Shown: positions 7,267 to 16,718, counted from the first letter of the stretch. The stretch is DNA of 43,795 bases from an uncultured Bacteroidales bacterium (GCA_902798965.1 CADBYS010000027.1:1-43795), one strand, 5' to 3'. Notes: generated by a model from the letters alone, not told the origin. Made by a program: numbers and translations.

Positions 7267-10200
7267 TTCTCTTCTTTATTTTCGGGATTCTCAATTTTGC
7301 TTAGCAAATGTATGGCACCGGCAATGGACTTGACGTTCTGAATCGTGATGTACCGCTTATGCGGCACAGTCTTCAATTCCTCGGGGCTGAGTCCTTTGGT
7401 TCTGACCGGCTCGTCGTGGAACATACAGCGCTGCGGACGGGTAAGTGCGTACTCGATTAGGTGCGCGAATACCTCGCTCTGATAATACGCATCGTTATTC
7501 TGCGGCATATAAAGCGCCATTCGTTCTCCTTTGAGCAGAATCTTCTCTATGCCAAGACGGCAACAAATCCACCTCAGACGCATCACATCCAGCAACTCGC
7601 AAGCCTGCTCGGGCATCGTGCCGAAACGGTCAATCAAGCGCTTCTGGAAGGCAAGCAACTCCTGCTCATCCTTGAGCGAATCGAGTTCGCGATACAGATT
7701 GAGGCGCTCGCTGATGTTTTCTATATAGTCCGGTGGGAAGCTGACCGGTAGGTCACATTCGAACTGCGCATCCTGTACCCAACGGCGGTGTGAGCCTTTG
7801 CCATTTACCATTTTGTCATTTGCAATTTGGTCATTTGGCGTTTCAGTATATAGGCCTTCTTCCTGCTTTAGCTCCTCGACTGCTTCGTTCAGGATGCGTT
7901 GGTACGTCTCGTAGCCGAGGTCGGCAATGAAGCCTGACTGCTCCGCGCCGAGCATGTTGCCCGCACCGCGTATATCCAGATCCTGCATAGCCAGATGGAA
8001 TCCCGAGCCCAGTTCGGCGAAGGTAGTGATGGCGTCGATGCGTCGGCGCGCATCGGGAGTGAGCAGTTCGCGATCGGGGGTGATAAGGTAGCAGTAGGCT
8101 TTGCGGTTGCTTCGTCCCACACGTCCGCGCAGCTGATGCAAATCCGCCAAGCCGTAGTGCTGCGCCGAGAAGATGAACATCGTGTTCACGTTCGGTATAT
8201 CGATACCCGACTCGATGATCGTGGTGGAGATGAGGATATCGTAATCGTAGTTGATGAAGTCCTCAAGGCGTTGCGCTACCTCGTCTGCGGGCATCTGCCC
8301 GTGGGCAATGACGATGCGTGCATCGGGACACAAACGGTGTATGCGGTGCTCGATGCGCTCAAGCATCTCGATGCGGTTGTTGACGATGAATACCTGTCCG
8401 TTTCTTGCCAACTCAATGTCGATAGCTTCCTTGATGATGTCCTCGTCGTCGAGCGTTATGTTCTCAGTGATAACAGGATAGCGGTTAGGGGGCGGGGTAG
8501 TCATCACGCTCAGGTCGCGTGCGCCGAGTAGCGAGAACTGCAACGTGCGCGGAATAGGTGTAGCGGTGAGCGTGAGTACGTCGATGTTCGTGCGCAGACT
8601 CTTCAGCTTCTCCTTGACAGCTACGCCGAACTTCTGCTCCTCGTCGATGATGAGCAAGCCGAGGTTATGCCACTTCACGGCTTTGCCGATGAGCTTGTGC
8701 GTGCCGATGAGGATATCGATCTTCCCGGCTTCGAGCAGCTCGAGAATCTCCTTGGTCTCCTTGGGTGTCTTGGCGCGCGAGAGGTATTCCACTTTCACGG
8801 GAAAATCCTTGAATCGCTCGCTGAAGGTGGTATAGTGCTGCAGTGCGAGCACCGTAGTAGGTACGAGCACGGCCACCTGCTTGCCGTCGGTAGCCGCCTT
8901 GAAGGCTGCGCGCATGGCAATCTCCGTCTTGCCGAAGCCTACATCGCCGCAGATAAGGCGATCCATAGGCATCGGACTTTCCATATCGTGCTTGACATCG
9001 AGTGTGGCTTTTGCCTGATCGGGTGTATCTTCATAGATGAACGAGGCTTCGAGCTCATGCTGCATGTATCCGTCGGGTGAGTAGGCGAAGCCCTTCTGCT
9101 GCTTGCGCGTGGCGTAGAGGCGTATCAGGTCGCGGGCAATCTCCTTTACCTTATCCTTGGTGCGTTCCTTGAGTCGTTCCCAAGCTCCCGAGCCGATGCG
9201 CGATACGGTAGGTGCAGTCCCTTCCTTGCCTTTGTATTTGCTTATGCGGTGCAGGTTGTGTATGCTCACGAAGATGGTATCGCCATCGCGATAGAGGAGC
9301 TTGATCATCTCTTGCGGTTTGCCGTTCACTCCTGTTGTTACCAAGCCGCCAAAGCGCCCTATGCCGTGGTCGGAGTGTACGACGTAATCGCCCACTTGCA
9401 GTTGGTTGAGCTCCTTGAGGGTGATCACGGCTTTGCCGCGGCGGGCATTATCCGAGGTAAGCGTCACGCGGTGGTAACGCTCGAAAATCTGATGATCGGT
9501 GTAGCAGGCAATCTTGGCAGCATGATCCACCCATCCGCTGTGCAGCGTGTGATCGACTGCCGTGAATAGGGCAGGACGTTCGGTAAACTCGTCGGCTAAC
9601 CGCTTGTCATCGCCTTGGGTAGGGATAGCAGCCATGATGGCTGTTAGACGATCGGTCTGCTTCTTCTGGTCAGATAGGATGAAGATGGTATATCCCAAAC
9701 TGATCTTCTCCGTCAGATCACTCAGTAGCATCTCGAACTGCTTGTGGAACAGCGGTTGCGGCAGGGTGTCGAACGCAATGCGCGTATATTTGTCGTACGA
9801 ACATTTCGTTCCAATCTCCAGGGTGCTCTGCCAGGCATTCTCGCAACTGAGTGACGCGTATAAGGCAGTAAGACGGACATTATTTCCTATATATAATGTA
9901 TCCTCAGGCAGGTAAGCCGCCAGACTGACTTGCTGCTCGCTCTCCTGCATCCGGACTACCGACACTTCCGTGACACGCTTGTCGGAGAGCTGCGTCTCAA
10001 TGTCGAACGTACGAATGCTATCAATCTCATCCCCGAAGAAATCCAGACGGTAAGGGTTGTCGCTGGCAAAACTGTAAATATCCACTATGCCTCCTCGTAT
10101 GGCGAACTGCCCGGGTTCGTACACGAAATCCACGCGCACAAAGCCCAAATCCAGCAACCTGCGTGTCAGTTCGGCGATGGTAATCTGTTGCTCGGTGTGC

Positions 10201-10646
10201 AGTGTGAGACTGCTTTGCCTGAGTATGTCGGGTGTGGATGCAAGTTCGCTCAGTGCCTCGGGATAGGTGACAATAGCCAGACCGTCGGGGTTTTGCACGA
10301 GCGCGCTTAACGTTTGCGTACGCTGTATGGCCATCGACTCGTCGATAGTCGTTTGGCGGCGTCGGTGAGAGTGGGGGAAGAACAGAAGATGCTTGTCTTC
10401 ATCCGTGTCGCAGAGCGTACGCAGGTCAGCATAGAGGTATTGCGCCTCATCCTGATTGTCGCAAACAATCAGATGCACGCTATGGCTCTTGTCCTGCTCG
10501 CGCAGATCAGACAAGACAACCGAACACATGCCGGCATGCAAACCTGTGAGCAGGATATGTGCTTGTCGTTGGCGTAGTTCGCTTAGGATGGCCTGCTGCT
10601 CGCTATGTGCGTGGATTATATGTTGCTTGAGCTCGCTGATTGTCAT
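7263..10646 (-). CDS. mfd: Transcription-repair coupling factor
   Basis: A 1127-residue SF2 translocase that frees stalled RNA polymerase from DNA lesions and recruits UvrA. Order of domains: UvrB-like N-terminal part (GGIVDIYSFASDNPYRLDFF region, about residues 185-210), CarD-like RNA-polymerase-interaction domain (QVGDYVVHSDHGIGRF, about 420), Walker A GDVGFGKTE at 567-575, DEEQ box in LLIIDEEQKFGV, TATPIPRTLQ, the second RecA domain with ESGIDIPNVNT and QLRGRVGRS, then the C-terminal TRCF domain. Between helicase and TRCF domains a loop reading ETPNDQIANDKMVNGKG is coded by degenerate 7-nt repeats (7802-7837). The start lies 4 nt after the upstream stop. Confidence 0.97.
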   Translation of the reverse strand: MTISELKQHIIHAHSEQQAILSELRQRQAHILLTGLHAGMCSVVLSDLREQDKSHSVHLIVCDNQDEAQYLYADLRTLCDTDEDKHLLFFPHSHRRRQTTIDESMAIQRTQTLSALVQNPDGLAIVTYPEALSELASTPDILRQSSLTLHTEQQITIAELTRRLLDLGFVRVDFVYEPGQFAIRGGIVDIYSFASDNPYRLDFFGDEIDSIRTFDIETQLSDKRVTEVSVVRMQESEQQVSLAAYLPEDTLYIGNNVRLTALYASLSCENAWQSTLEIGTKCSYDKYTRIAFDTLPQPLFHKQFEMLLSDLTEKISLGYTIFILSDQKKQTDRLTAIMAAIPTQGDDKRLADEFTERPALFTAVDHTLHSGWVDHAAKIACYTDHQIFERYHRVTLTSDNARRGKAVITLKELNQLQVGDYVVHSDHGIGRFGGLVTTGVNGKPQEMIKLLYRDGDTIFVSIHNLHRISKYKGKEGTAPTVSRIGSGAWERLKERTKDKVKEIARDLIRLYATRKQQKGFAYSPDGYMQHELEASFIYEDTPDQAKATLDVKHDMESPMPMDRLICGDVGFGKTEIAMRAAFKAATDGKQVAVLVPTTVLALQHYTTFSERFKDFPVKVEYLSRAKTPKETKEILELLEAGKIDILIGTHKLIGKAVKWHNLGLLIIDEEQKFGVAVKEKLKSLRTNIDVLTLTATPIPRTLQFSLLGARDLSVMTTPPPNRYPVITENITLDDEDIIKEAIDIELARNGQVFIVNNRIEMLERIEHRIHRLCPDARIVIAHGQMPADEVAQRLEDFINYDYDILISTTIIESGIDIPNVNTMFIFSAQHYGLADLHQLRGRVGRSNRKAYCYLITPDRELLTPDARRRIDAITTFAELGSGFHLAMQDLDIRGAGNMLGAEQSGFIADLGYETYQRILNEAVEELKQEEGLYTETPNDQIANDKMVNGKGSHRRWVQDAQFECDLPVSFPPDYIENISERLNLYRELDSLKDEQELLAFQKRLIDRFGTMPEQACELLDVMRLRWICCRLGIEKILLKGERMALYMPQNNDAYYQSEVFAHLIEYALTRPQRCMFHDEPVRTKGLSPEELKTVPHKRYITIQNVKSIAGAIHLLSKIENPENKEEK
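7802..7837. repeat. Degenerate heptamer repeat within mfd
   Basis: About five consecutive units of 7 (once 8) nt resembling CATTTRC or CATTTTG on the plus strand. They code a hydrophilic Asn/Lys-rich loop between helicase and TRCF domains and stay in frame. Confidence 0.55.
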
Positions 10647-10650
10647 GGCA

Positions 10651-13338
10651 CTACGGTACCTGAATCTTCATGGATTGCTTGCCTTTGTTGTTCTCAAAGA
10701 TAAGCCAGTATACACCTTTCTGCATCTTGAATGTCTGCGTGCCGGTTAGCAACTGATCGATGAACGATGAACCATCGGGAGTAATGACGCGCATGGTGGT
10801 TGGTTGTGCAATGTGGTGCATTACCAGCTCTCCCGGATCAATATGTACGCCGAGCTTGAGGTCAACAATGCTTATGTCGTTATCTCCGTCCGGATCGTTG
10901 GTGGGATTCCAACCGTCTGTTCCGCGCGTATACATATAGGGTGTGATGTCCCATGTGCTGACATCGGCGTCGGCTATCGTGGATATCAATCCCGGGTCGT
11001 ATGCCATACTCTCCAGCGAAATGTCGAACTGCGGATGAAGGAAAATCACTTCTCCGTAGTGGTCTTTGGGTTTAACCAGATGGCAGGGCTCTGCATAGGT
11101 CTTGTTGATTGACTCTTTCTCGGGTTCAGCCGAGCGGAACATACAGTCGTAGAATAGGAACCCTCGTAATCCTACTTGTGTACGCGCGGCTGTTATATGT
11201 GCGCTTGGCGTGGTGGGGAACAGTTCGATGCTCGAGCGGTAGCACACAAGCGTCATACCTCCGCTGATGATATTATGACTACCCATGATATGACATTCGC
11301 GCATCAGTACGCGGCAACCAGCATCGCCATGCATGGTGTTCTCCATGCCGATGATTCGGCAGCTCATGATCTGTACGCGATCGGCCATCCCGACTACAGC
11401 CAGCGCAGCAGCAGGCCTGCGATACTTGGGTAACTGTACTTCGGTTGACTGTTGGTTAACCGGTCGCAGAGGCGTGTTTGCATATTGCGGGATGAGTTTG
11501 TCGTGCGCTTCCAAACGGGTGATATAGCGGTTGAACGCATTTTCTATAATCAGATTCTCGAGCGTCACATCCTCGGCAGCCACAACAACCGTGGCGTTGA
11601 AGTACACTTCCCTTCCTCCGGGGTTACGTACGCCTAAGGCTTTGTTCTCTATGTTCACGCGCAAGGCTCGCTGCGAGTGCGTGAAGTTCTCAGTCATCGA
11701 GTAGTAGTTGTACTCCGCGCCGTAGTAGCCTGTTATGCGCACTGCTTTCTTGCTTATATCCAAGCCTGCATTGCTGATGCTTACCGACGGCACAGCGGCG
11801 CTGTTGACGAGCGATATGTTCGGCTGCGTGATGCGTAGCATCTCTTCGTACTGTCCGGGATCGATGGCAATGGTTACATGCTGATCCGGGGTGCGGTGCA
11901 TGCGGTCAATCACGCGCAGGGCTTGGCGGATAGTGGTGTAACGGCGCTGGTCGCCTACGTAGATCGTATCCATGTAATCCAGTGAATCGCTGGCGGTCAG
12001 TTCGCGGCGGAAGTCAAGACGTTTGCTCGTTTCCACCTTGTGCACATTCAGCAGCGAAGTGCGTTGCAGACGGAAACTGTCCAGACCACTCACGGCAATC
12101 GAATAGACACCGGTACGCAATTGTATATCATCGGTTCCGTTGAATGTATATACGTAGTCGGGTTCTTTCGTGTTCGTGAACTCGATAGTGGCATTGCTCA
12201 AGTCTATCTGCGAGAGGATTTGTATGGGGTAGGTAGGTTTCTTTGAGAAAACGAGCTGATTCAGATTCGTGATGGCGGCAATCGTATCCATCTCGTAGTC
12301 GTTCACGCCTAACGCGCGTACCTTATATTGGTTGTTAGGCTCGGTGTACAGCGTGTAGCGGTTGCCGTTCAACTCGTAGAAGGCATGGAACGTAGTGGGG
12401 TACTTGGGCGTGAGCACGAGTGATATCTTTTGCAGTTCACTTTCCGGCAAGCCAATAATCTTACCGTGGAACTCATTGAGCTCGATGTTCTTTACCTTGA
12501 TCGGACATACCTGACCGTTCTGCTGAAAGTTAACCGAGTCAACTGTTGTTAGCATCTTTGTCGGGTCACCGAGCAACTTGAGTCCATAGGTATAGCCAAG
12601 TGGCAGATTGACACTCGTCTCTCCATAGGCAAGTGTATGCGTGGCTCCATTTTCACGGTTGATGAAAGCCAACGAGCATTGTTTGGGCATCGAGCCGGTG
12701 ACATACAGGTCGCCCCATTCTGCAGGGTAACGAATGATACGCGCAACCATCAGCTTGTCATCTACCGAGGCTAGACGGTAATGCCCGCGCTTGGGGATGG
12801 AGAACCATATGACTTCCGCTCCCTGACCGCTTATGCTGCGCGTCTGCTCAAAGTCTCCGTCCTCCGAACTGAGTCGGTACGTTGCTGCTACACCCGTTGA
12901 GGCAACGGCGTATTCAACGATATCGCCTTCGTAAAACGTCTGCTCTATATATACTTCGGGGTCGGCGTGCAAGTCAGAAACGAGGACACCGGTGAATGTT
13001 GCGTCGTGTGCCTGATCGTACAGACTCGTCTCGTCGAAGCGTGAGAGCTTGGTGTTCGTCGTACGCAAGCGGTGAGCTTGTCCACCGTGACCGTAGAAGG
13101 CTAAGTTAACACCCTTTGAACCCAAGAAGTCGGATATATAACAGTTGGCCGAACCCGGAATAGCTGCAGGCATCCAACCGTTAATCTCGCGTGTCGTAAG
13201 CATGTTCTCATAACGGGTGCGGTCGAAACTGACTGCGCCGAAATCCCAGATCTGAGGGCGGTGTTGAGTGGTCTGCGCTTCAAGCATGGAGCATGAGAAG
13301 AGCAGAAAAACGAAAAATGTATATATCTTATTTCGCAT
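10651..13338 (-). CDS. Secreted pectinesterase-fold (CE8-like) protein, catalytic aspartates missing
   Basis: An 895-residue exported protein; start at 13338 gives the signal peptide MRNKIYTFFVFLLFSCSMLEAQ. Next comes PQIWDFGAVSFD and EINGWMP, a front domain seen in Bacteroidales pectinesterases, then a beta-rich middle. The parallel beta-helix starts near residue 470 (TIRQALRVID, DPGQYEEML, VTLENLIIENA). Active CE8 enzymes use the Asp of QDT and the Asp of DFIFG about 21 residues later. Here the positions read MENTMHG (Asn667) and SHNIISG (Asn689), so both catalytic Asp appear to be Asn. It probably binds rather than hydrolyses pectin. The end, KGVYWLIFENNKGKQSMKIQVP in part, resembles a type IX sorting tail. 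It lies inside a housekeeping operon. Confidence 0.75.
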   Translation of the reverse strand: MRNKIYTFFVFLLFSCSMLEAQTTQHRPQIWDFGAVSFDRTRYENMLTTREINGWMPAAIPGSANCYISDFLGSKGVNLAFYGHGGQAHRLRTTNTKLSRFDETSLYDQAHDATFTGVLVSDLHADPEVYIEQTFYEGDIVEYAVASTGVAATYRLSSEDGDFEQTRSISGQGAEVIWFSIPKRGHYRLASVDDKLMVARIIRYPAEWGDLYVTGSMPKQCSLAFINRENGATHTLAYGETSVNLPLGYTYGLKLLGDPTKMLTTVDSVNFQQNGQVCPIKVKNIELNEFHGKIIGLPESELQKISLVLTPKYPTTFHAFYELNGNRYTLYTEPNNQYKVRALGVNDYEMDTIAAITNLNQLVFSKKPTYPIQILSQIDLSNATIEFTNTKEPDYVYTFNGTDDIQLRTGVYSIAVSGLDSFRLQRTSLLNVHKVETSKRLDFRRELTASDSLDYMDTIYVGDQRRYTTIRQALRVIDRMHRTPDQHVTIAIDPGQYEEMLRITQPNISLVNSAAVPSVSISNAGLDISKKAVRITGYYGAEYNYYSMTENFTHSQRALRVNIENKALGVRNPGGREVYFNATVVVAAEDVTLENLIIENAFNRYITRLEAHDKLIPQYANTPLRPVNQQSTEVQLPKYRRPAAALAVVGMADRVQIMSCRIIGMENTMHGDAGCRVLMRECHIMGSHNIISGGMTLVCYRSSIELFPTTPSAHITAARTQVGLRGFLFYDCMFRSAEPEKESINKTYAEPCHLVKPKDHYGEVIFLHPQFDISLESMAYDPGLISTIADADVSTWDITPYMYTRGTDGWNPTNDPDGDNDISIVDLKLGVHIDPGELVMHHIAQPTTMRVITPDGSSFIDQLLTGTQTFKMQKGVYWLIFENNKGKQSMKIQVP

Positions 13339-13364
13339 AGTTTGTTGTAGTTGCAGCATTGTTT

Positions 13365-15113
13365 TTAAGTAGTTGCGTGTATAGTCATTTCACATTCTTT
13401 GCAGTGGAATCGTAGTTCAAGCATTGTTCCGTTCTGCAGTCGCAGGAAATGCGGTTCTTTATTCGGTGCGAGTCGTGCGGGCTGTTTGCGACAATGCCCC
13501 ATCTCGTAAAGGATGCAGTACTTGCATCGCATCAGCGGTTCCTGGGCAAACGCATAATCGGGCATCATCCCGGCATCTATCGTATGCGGCGTGTTGTCCG
13601 ATACAGGTGTAAGCAGTGTGGTCAGTTTGTCACGCGCAGCGGCAGTCAGTTCTCTGCGCCAGGCATTGAGCGTGCTCAGGGGTACGAACAGCGCCTCATC
13701 CGGTACATGCATCTCTTTGGCAACAAAATCGCTATCGCCGAGTTTGCTCAGTTGGGTGCGTTGTGCTTCCAAGGCCTGCGAGGCGTTCGTGGCGGGTGTA
13801 TGCGGGTAAGCGAACGAACAGTTCACGCTCCATAAGGGTTCGCTCAGGCTACGCATCTCAAGCGAGAAACCATGTTCCGCCTTGCGCATACTGACTTCCA
13901 CAGGAATCTTCCGCTCGGCATGCAGACTCTTCAAAAATTCTGTATCCGTATTGCGGTACAGCATAGTGCCGGCAGGAATGCGCACACTGCGGTAGGTGGT
14001 TAGGGCAACCGAACTGCCGCTAAGCGGAGCAACTGTATTGACCTGAAAACCTTGGTCGCCATAACATAAACCGTCACCGTTATGCAACGTTACGTCAGGC
14101 AACAACTGCACATGAATCTTCCGCTCGCGGCAGGAGGTAACGATGCCTATCTTCTCCCCGGTGGATTTGGGCGATTCCCAATTAGCCATGCTTTCGCTCC
14201 TGCCGTGCAGGAAGTACGGTGAACTGCCACGGTGGAAAGTCTTGGCAGGATCAGGCACGAACGACGGGTTGTTTGCCATGTGTCTGCTCTCCCCTTGTAT
14301 CTTGTCCAACAGGGTGCGGTAGTACGCCACAATGTTTGTCACGTAGTCAGCATCTTTCAGCCGGCCTTCTATCTTTATGGTGTGCACACCTGCTTCTTGA
14401 AGTTCTTGCAAGTACGCCGAGCGATCCATATCTTTGAGCGACAGTACGTAGCGTTGCAGCATAGGCAATCCGTTGACATCGCGTAGCGGCTGCTTGTCGG
14501 CATCCAGCACGTCGTACGCCATGCGGCAGCATTGTGCGCACGCACCGCGGTTGGCACTACGTCCCATCAAACGCTCGGACATAAAGCACTTACCCGAGTA
14601 CGATACACATACCGCTCCGTGTACAAACACCTCCAGCTCAATCGGGTTGTCGGGATTAGCCTGCAGCGTAGCTTGGCGGATGGCACGAATCTGCTCGATG
14701 GTCAGTTCACGCGCCAGCACAACTCTGCGGAATCCCATCTGTTGCAGGGCGATGACCTGCTCAGCCGTGCGGTTGTCGCATTGCGTGGAGGCATGCAGAC
14801 GAATAGGCGGCAGATCTTCACGTAGCAGACGCAAGTCTTGCACAATAATGGCATCCACGCCGATACGGTACAACTCGTGAATCATCTGCGCGGCTTGCTT
14901 GCGCTCGCTATCATCCATCAAGGTGTTCACCGTCACAAGCACCTTCACTCCGAATGGTTTGGCATAGCGCACAACGGCCGCCAAATCATCTATACTGTTG
15001 CCGGCAGCCTGGCGCGCACCGAACGCGGGAGCACCAATGTATATGGCATCACAGCCCGCCATGATGGCTGACTTTGCCACTTCCATATTTTTTGCCGGTG
15101 ACAATAACTCCAT
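13365..15113 (-). CDS. U32-family protein (RlhA/TrhP-like, with DUF3656-like C-terminus)
   Basis: A 582-residue protein. It opens with MELLSPAKNMEVAKSAI and AGCDAIYIGAP, the TIM-barrel start of the U32 family. The signature with cysteines reads VHGAVCVSYSGKCFMS and RGACAQCCRMAYDV; these Cys are thought to hold an iron-sulfur cluster. Despite the name peptidase U32, close relatives with a DUF3656 extension (E. coli RlhA/YdcP) hydroxylate a cytidine in 23S rRNA, and TrhP acts on tRNA. The presence of a DUF3656-like region (about residues 330-480) favours an rRNA role. A further Cys group (CKYCILYEMGHC, HCKECE) closes the protein. Adjacent TrmH and RimM genes also point to RNA or ribosome maturation. 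Confidence 0.87.
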   Translation of the reverse strand: MELLSPAKNMEVAKSAIMAGCDAIYIGAPAFGARQAAGNSIDDLAAVVRYAKPFGVKVLVTVNTLMDDSERKQAAQMIHELYRIGVDAIIVQDLRLLREDLPPIRLHASTQCDNRTAEQVIALQQMGFRRVVLARELTIEQIRAIRQATLQANPDNPIELEVFVHGAVCVSYSGKCFMSERLMGRSANRGACAQCCRMAYDVLDADKQPLRDVNGLPMLQRYVLSLKDMDRSAYLQELQEAGVHTIKIEGRLKDADYVTNIVAYYRTLLDKIQGESRHMANNPSFVPDPAKTFHRGSSPYFLHGRSESMANWESPKSTGEKIGIVTSCRERKIHVQLLPDVTLHNGDGLCYGDQGFQVNTVAPLSGSSVALTTYRSVRIPAGTMLYRNTDTEFLKSLHAERKIPVEVSMRKAEHGFSLEMRSLSEPLWSVNCSFAYPHTPATNASQALEAQRTQLSKLGDSDFVAKEMHVPDEALFVPLSTLNAWRRELTAAARDKLTTLLTPVSDNTPHTIDAGMMPDYAFAQEPLMRCKYCILYEMGHCRKQPARLAPNKEPHFLRLQNGTMLELRFHCKECEMTIHATT

Positions 15114-15119
15114 AATCTT

Positions 15120-15734
15120 TCACTCCTTGTTTCTCGCTACGAAGAGATTCTCCATCTTTCTGCGCAGTGCATTCGCCCAGGCATACATCACTATGCCGGC
15201 AGTGACGCTTACGTTCAGCGAATGCTTGGTTCCGTACTGTGGCAACTCGATATACCCGTCGCAAAGTGCCATCACTTCATCAGCCACACCGAACACCTCA
15301 TGCCCCAGTACCAAGGCAACGGGGTAGGGCGCAGCATCGGCTGCATGTTGTTCGTACGTCTCTATCGCTTGCTCGAGCGTCATAGCATCGTGTGCCAACT
15401 CGATGGCATATACCTTGAATCCCTGCTCATGGAGCGCACGGATAGCATCCACGGTGTGTTCATAGTAAGTGTACTCCACCGTTTGCTCAGCCCCTAATGC
15501 TGTCTTGTGCAGTTCGGCATTAGGTGGGCAGCATGTGATGCCGCACAGGCATAAGCCCTGTATGCCAAACCCGTCAGCCGTGCGGAACACTGCGCCAACG
15601 TTATGTTGGCTGCGCACATTATCCAGCACCATGACGAGCGGCACTTTCTGCGTCTGCTTGTACGCCTCGACACTCAGCCGATGCATGTCTGCTATACTCT
15701 TCTTTCCTTTCACTTTCCACCTTTCACTTTTCAC
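15120..15734 (-). CDS. TrmH/SpoU-family RNA 2'-O-methyltransferase
   Basis: A SPOUT methyltransferase of up to 204 residues. Motif 1 is LDNVRSQHNVGAVFRTADGF, motif 2 LVLGHEVFGV, and motif 3 PQYGTKHSLNVSVTAGI, which form the trefoil knot that binds S-adenosylmethionine. The target RNA is not readable; it could be tRNA or rRNA. The start is uncertain: GTG at 15734 overlaps the rimM stop, GTG at 15713 and ATG at 15686 are in frame. The first codons are written in a 7-nt repeat (MKSERWKVKGKK). Relatives have a short basic segment before RLSVEEFK, so 15713 is attractive. It is preceded by rimM and followed by the U32 gene. Confidence 0.88.
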   Translation of the reverse strand: MKSERWKVKGKKSIADMHRLSVEAYKQTQKVPLVMVLDNVRSQHNVGAVFRTADGFGIQGLCLCGITCCPPNAELHKTALGAEQTVEYTYYEHTVDAIRALHEQGFKVYAIELAHDAMTLEQAIETYEQHAADAAPYPVALVLGHEVFGVADEVMALCDGYIELPQYGTKHSLNVSVTAGIVMYAWANALRRKMENLFVARNKE

Positions 15735-15742
15735 CTTCCAGC
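15701..15742. repeat. Heptamer repeat at the rimM/trmH junction
   Basis: Six 7-nt units close to TTTCACY on the plus strand (GTGAAAR on the coding strand) run through the last codons of rimM and the first of the methyltransferase. Each GTGAAAR unit offers a GTG start codon. Confidence 0.65.
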
Positions 15743-16239
15743 AACCCTTCCGGCAGCGTGACGGTTAGCACCTTGTTTTGTACATCTATGCCCTCCACAA
15801 AATCCTCATGCAGCGGCAGCAACAGGCCGTTATCCAATTGCACCAAGGTGTTGAGGGTCGTTGTATCAATATCTTTTATCACTCCTATCACACCATGCTC
15901 CTTATCCTGCATCGTGTAGCCTCTGAGCGACTGCATCTCGATGGGTGTCTCTGCATCCTCGGGAATATCGCGTCGGAGCATATATGCCTCCATGCCTACC
16001 AGCCGCAAGGCACGTTGCTCGTCGTACACACCTTGCAAACATAGCAGCACATCCTCGCTGCCCTTGGTGCGCCATTCATTGACGCGGAAGGGAACGAAGA
16101 TCTGCTCGATGCTCAGAATGATGAACTCGGCATCGTTATCTTCCCACAACGTGCTGAGCATGCGGCATTGTAGTTCGCCGCTTGTGCCGTGCGTACGCAC
16201 AATACGACCTATATGTATCAGTTCGTCTTCCCGGATCAT
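15724..16239 (-). CDS. rimM: 16S rRNA processing protein RimM
   Basis: A 171-residue ribosome maturation factor that helps assemble the 30S head with ribosomal protein S19. The start ATG at 16239 overlaps the previous gene's TGA in an ATGA. The N-terminal domain starts with HIGRIVRTHGTSGELQCRML, the typical RimM opening; the C-terminal PRC barrel includes LRGYTMQDKEHGVIGVIKDI and QLDNGLLLPLHEDFVEGID. Upstream in-frame residues to 16398 do not match the family and belong to the neighbouring reading frame. Length is normal. Its last codons run into the heptamer repeat shared with the next gene. Confidence 0.93.
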   Translation of the reverse strand: MIREDELIHIGRIVRTHGTSGELQCRMLSTLWEDNDAEFIILSIEQIFVPFRVNEWRTKGSEDVLLCLQGVYDEQRALRLVGMEAYMLRRDIPEDAETPIEMQSLRGYTMQDKEHGVIGVIKDIDTTTLNTLVQLDNGLLLPLHEDFVEGIDVQNKVLTVTLPEGLLEGEK

Positions 16240-16718
16240 GGCGTGACAGATATCTTGCCAGTAGCGGCGTTGTACGTAGTGGTGTAGCGCTTGAGCGGCT
16301 CGTTGCCTATGCCGTGTGTGGGCACTCCGTTGCCTGAATAGATGTCGTACTCCTCGCCGCATACGGGGCATACGGCAAACATGCCATTGATCGTGCACGG
16401 CTTGTCACGCTTCAGGCAGTGCGGGCAACACAAATCGTACGCGCTGTACGGGTAGAAGCCGTCGATATATACGACCGTACCCGCAAAGCCGTATGCCTGA
16501 TCTACGGTCAGCGGCTGAGTAACGCCGTTCAGATGGATGCCCTTTTCGTCGGCAATCAGGTACGTCATTACACTCGTTGGAACGAAGTGCACGTACATAC
16601 CTACATTCGTGTTTATCTCCAAATGAATGGGGTAACTCGGCACGGAGCTGCGGAACGTAGTGTTCTTGCAGCCGGCCGAGAGTAGGGCTACACCCAATAT
16701 GAGTAGTATCCTTTTCAT
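16236..16718 (-). CDS. Lipoprotein with Rieske-like fold and four-cysteine metal site
   Basis: A 160-residue protein with a lipoprotein signal (LLILGVALLSAGCKN; Cys17). The core reads DLCCPHC, then FAVCPVCGEEYD and GNGVPTHGIGNEPLKRY. The spacing and the closing GNEPLKRY look like the cluster-binding loops of Rieske [2Fe-2S] proteins (CxH...CxxH). Here Cys takes the ligand places usually held by His, giving CPHC and CPVC. That could bind zinc or a differently ligated Fe-S cluster in the periplasm. Function is not known to me. It starts directly after the FKBP gene's stop and overlaps rimM by 4 bases. Confidence 0.7.
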   Translation of the reverse strand: MKRILLILGVALLSAGCKNTTFRSSVPSYPIHLEINTNVGMYVHFVPTSVMTYLIADEKGIHLNGVTQPLTVDQAYGFAGTVVYIDGFYPYSAYDLCCPHCLKRDKPCTINGMFAVCPVCGEEYDIYSGNGVPTHGIGNEPLKRYTTTYNAATGKISVTP

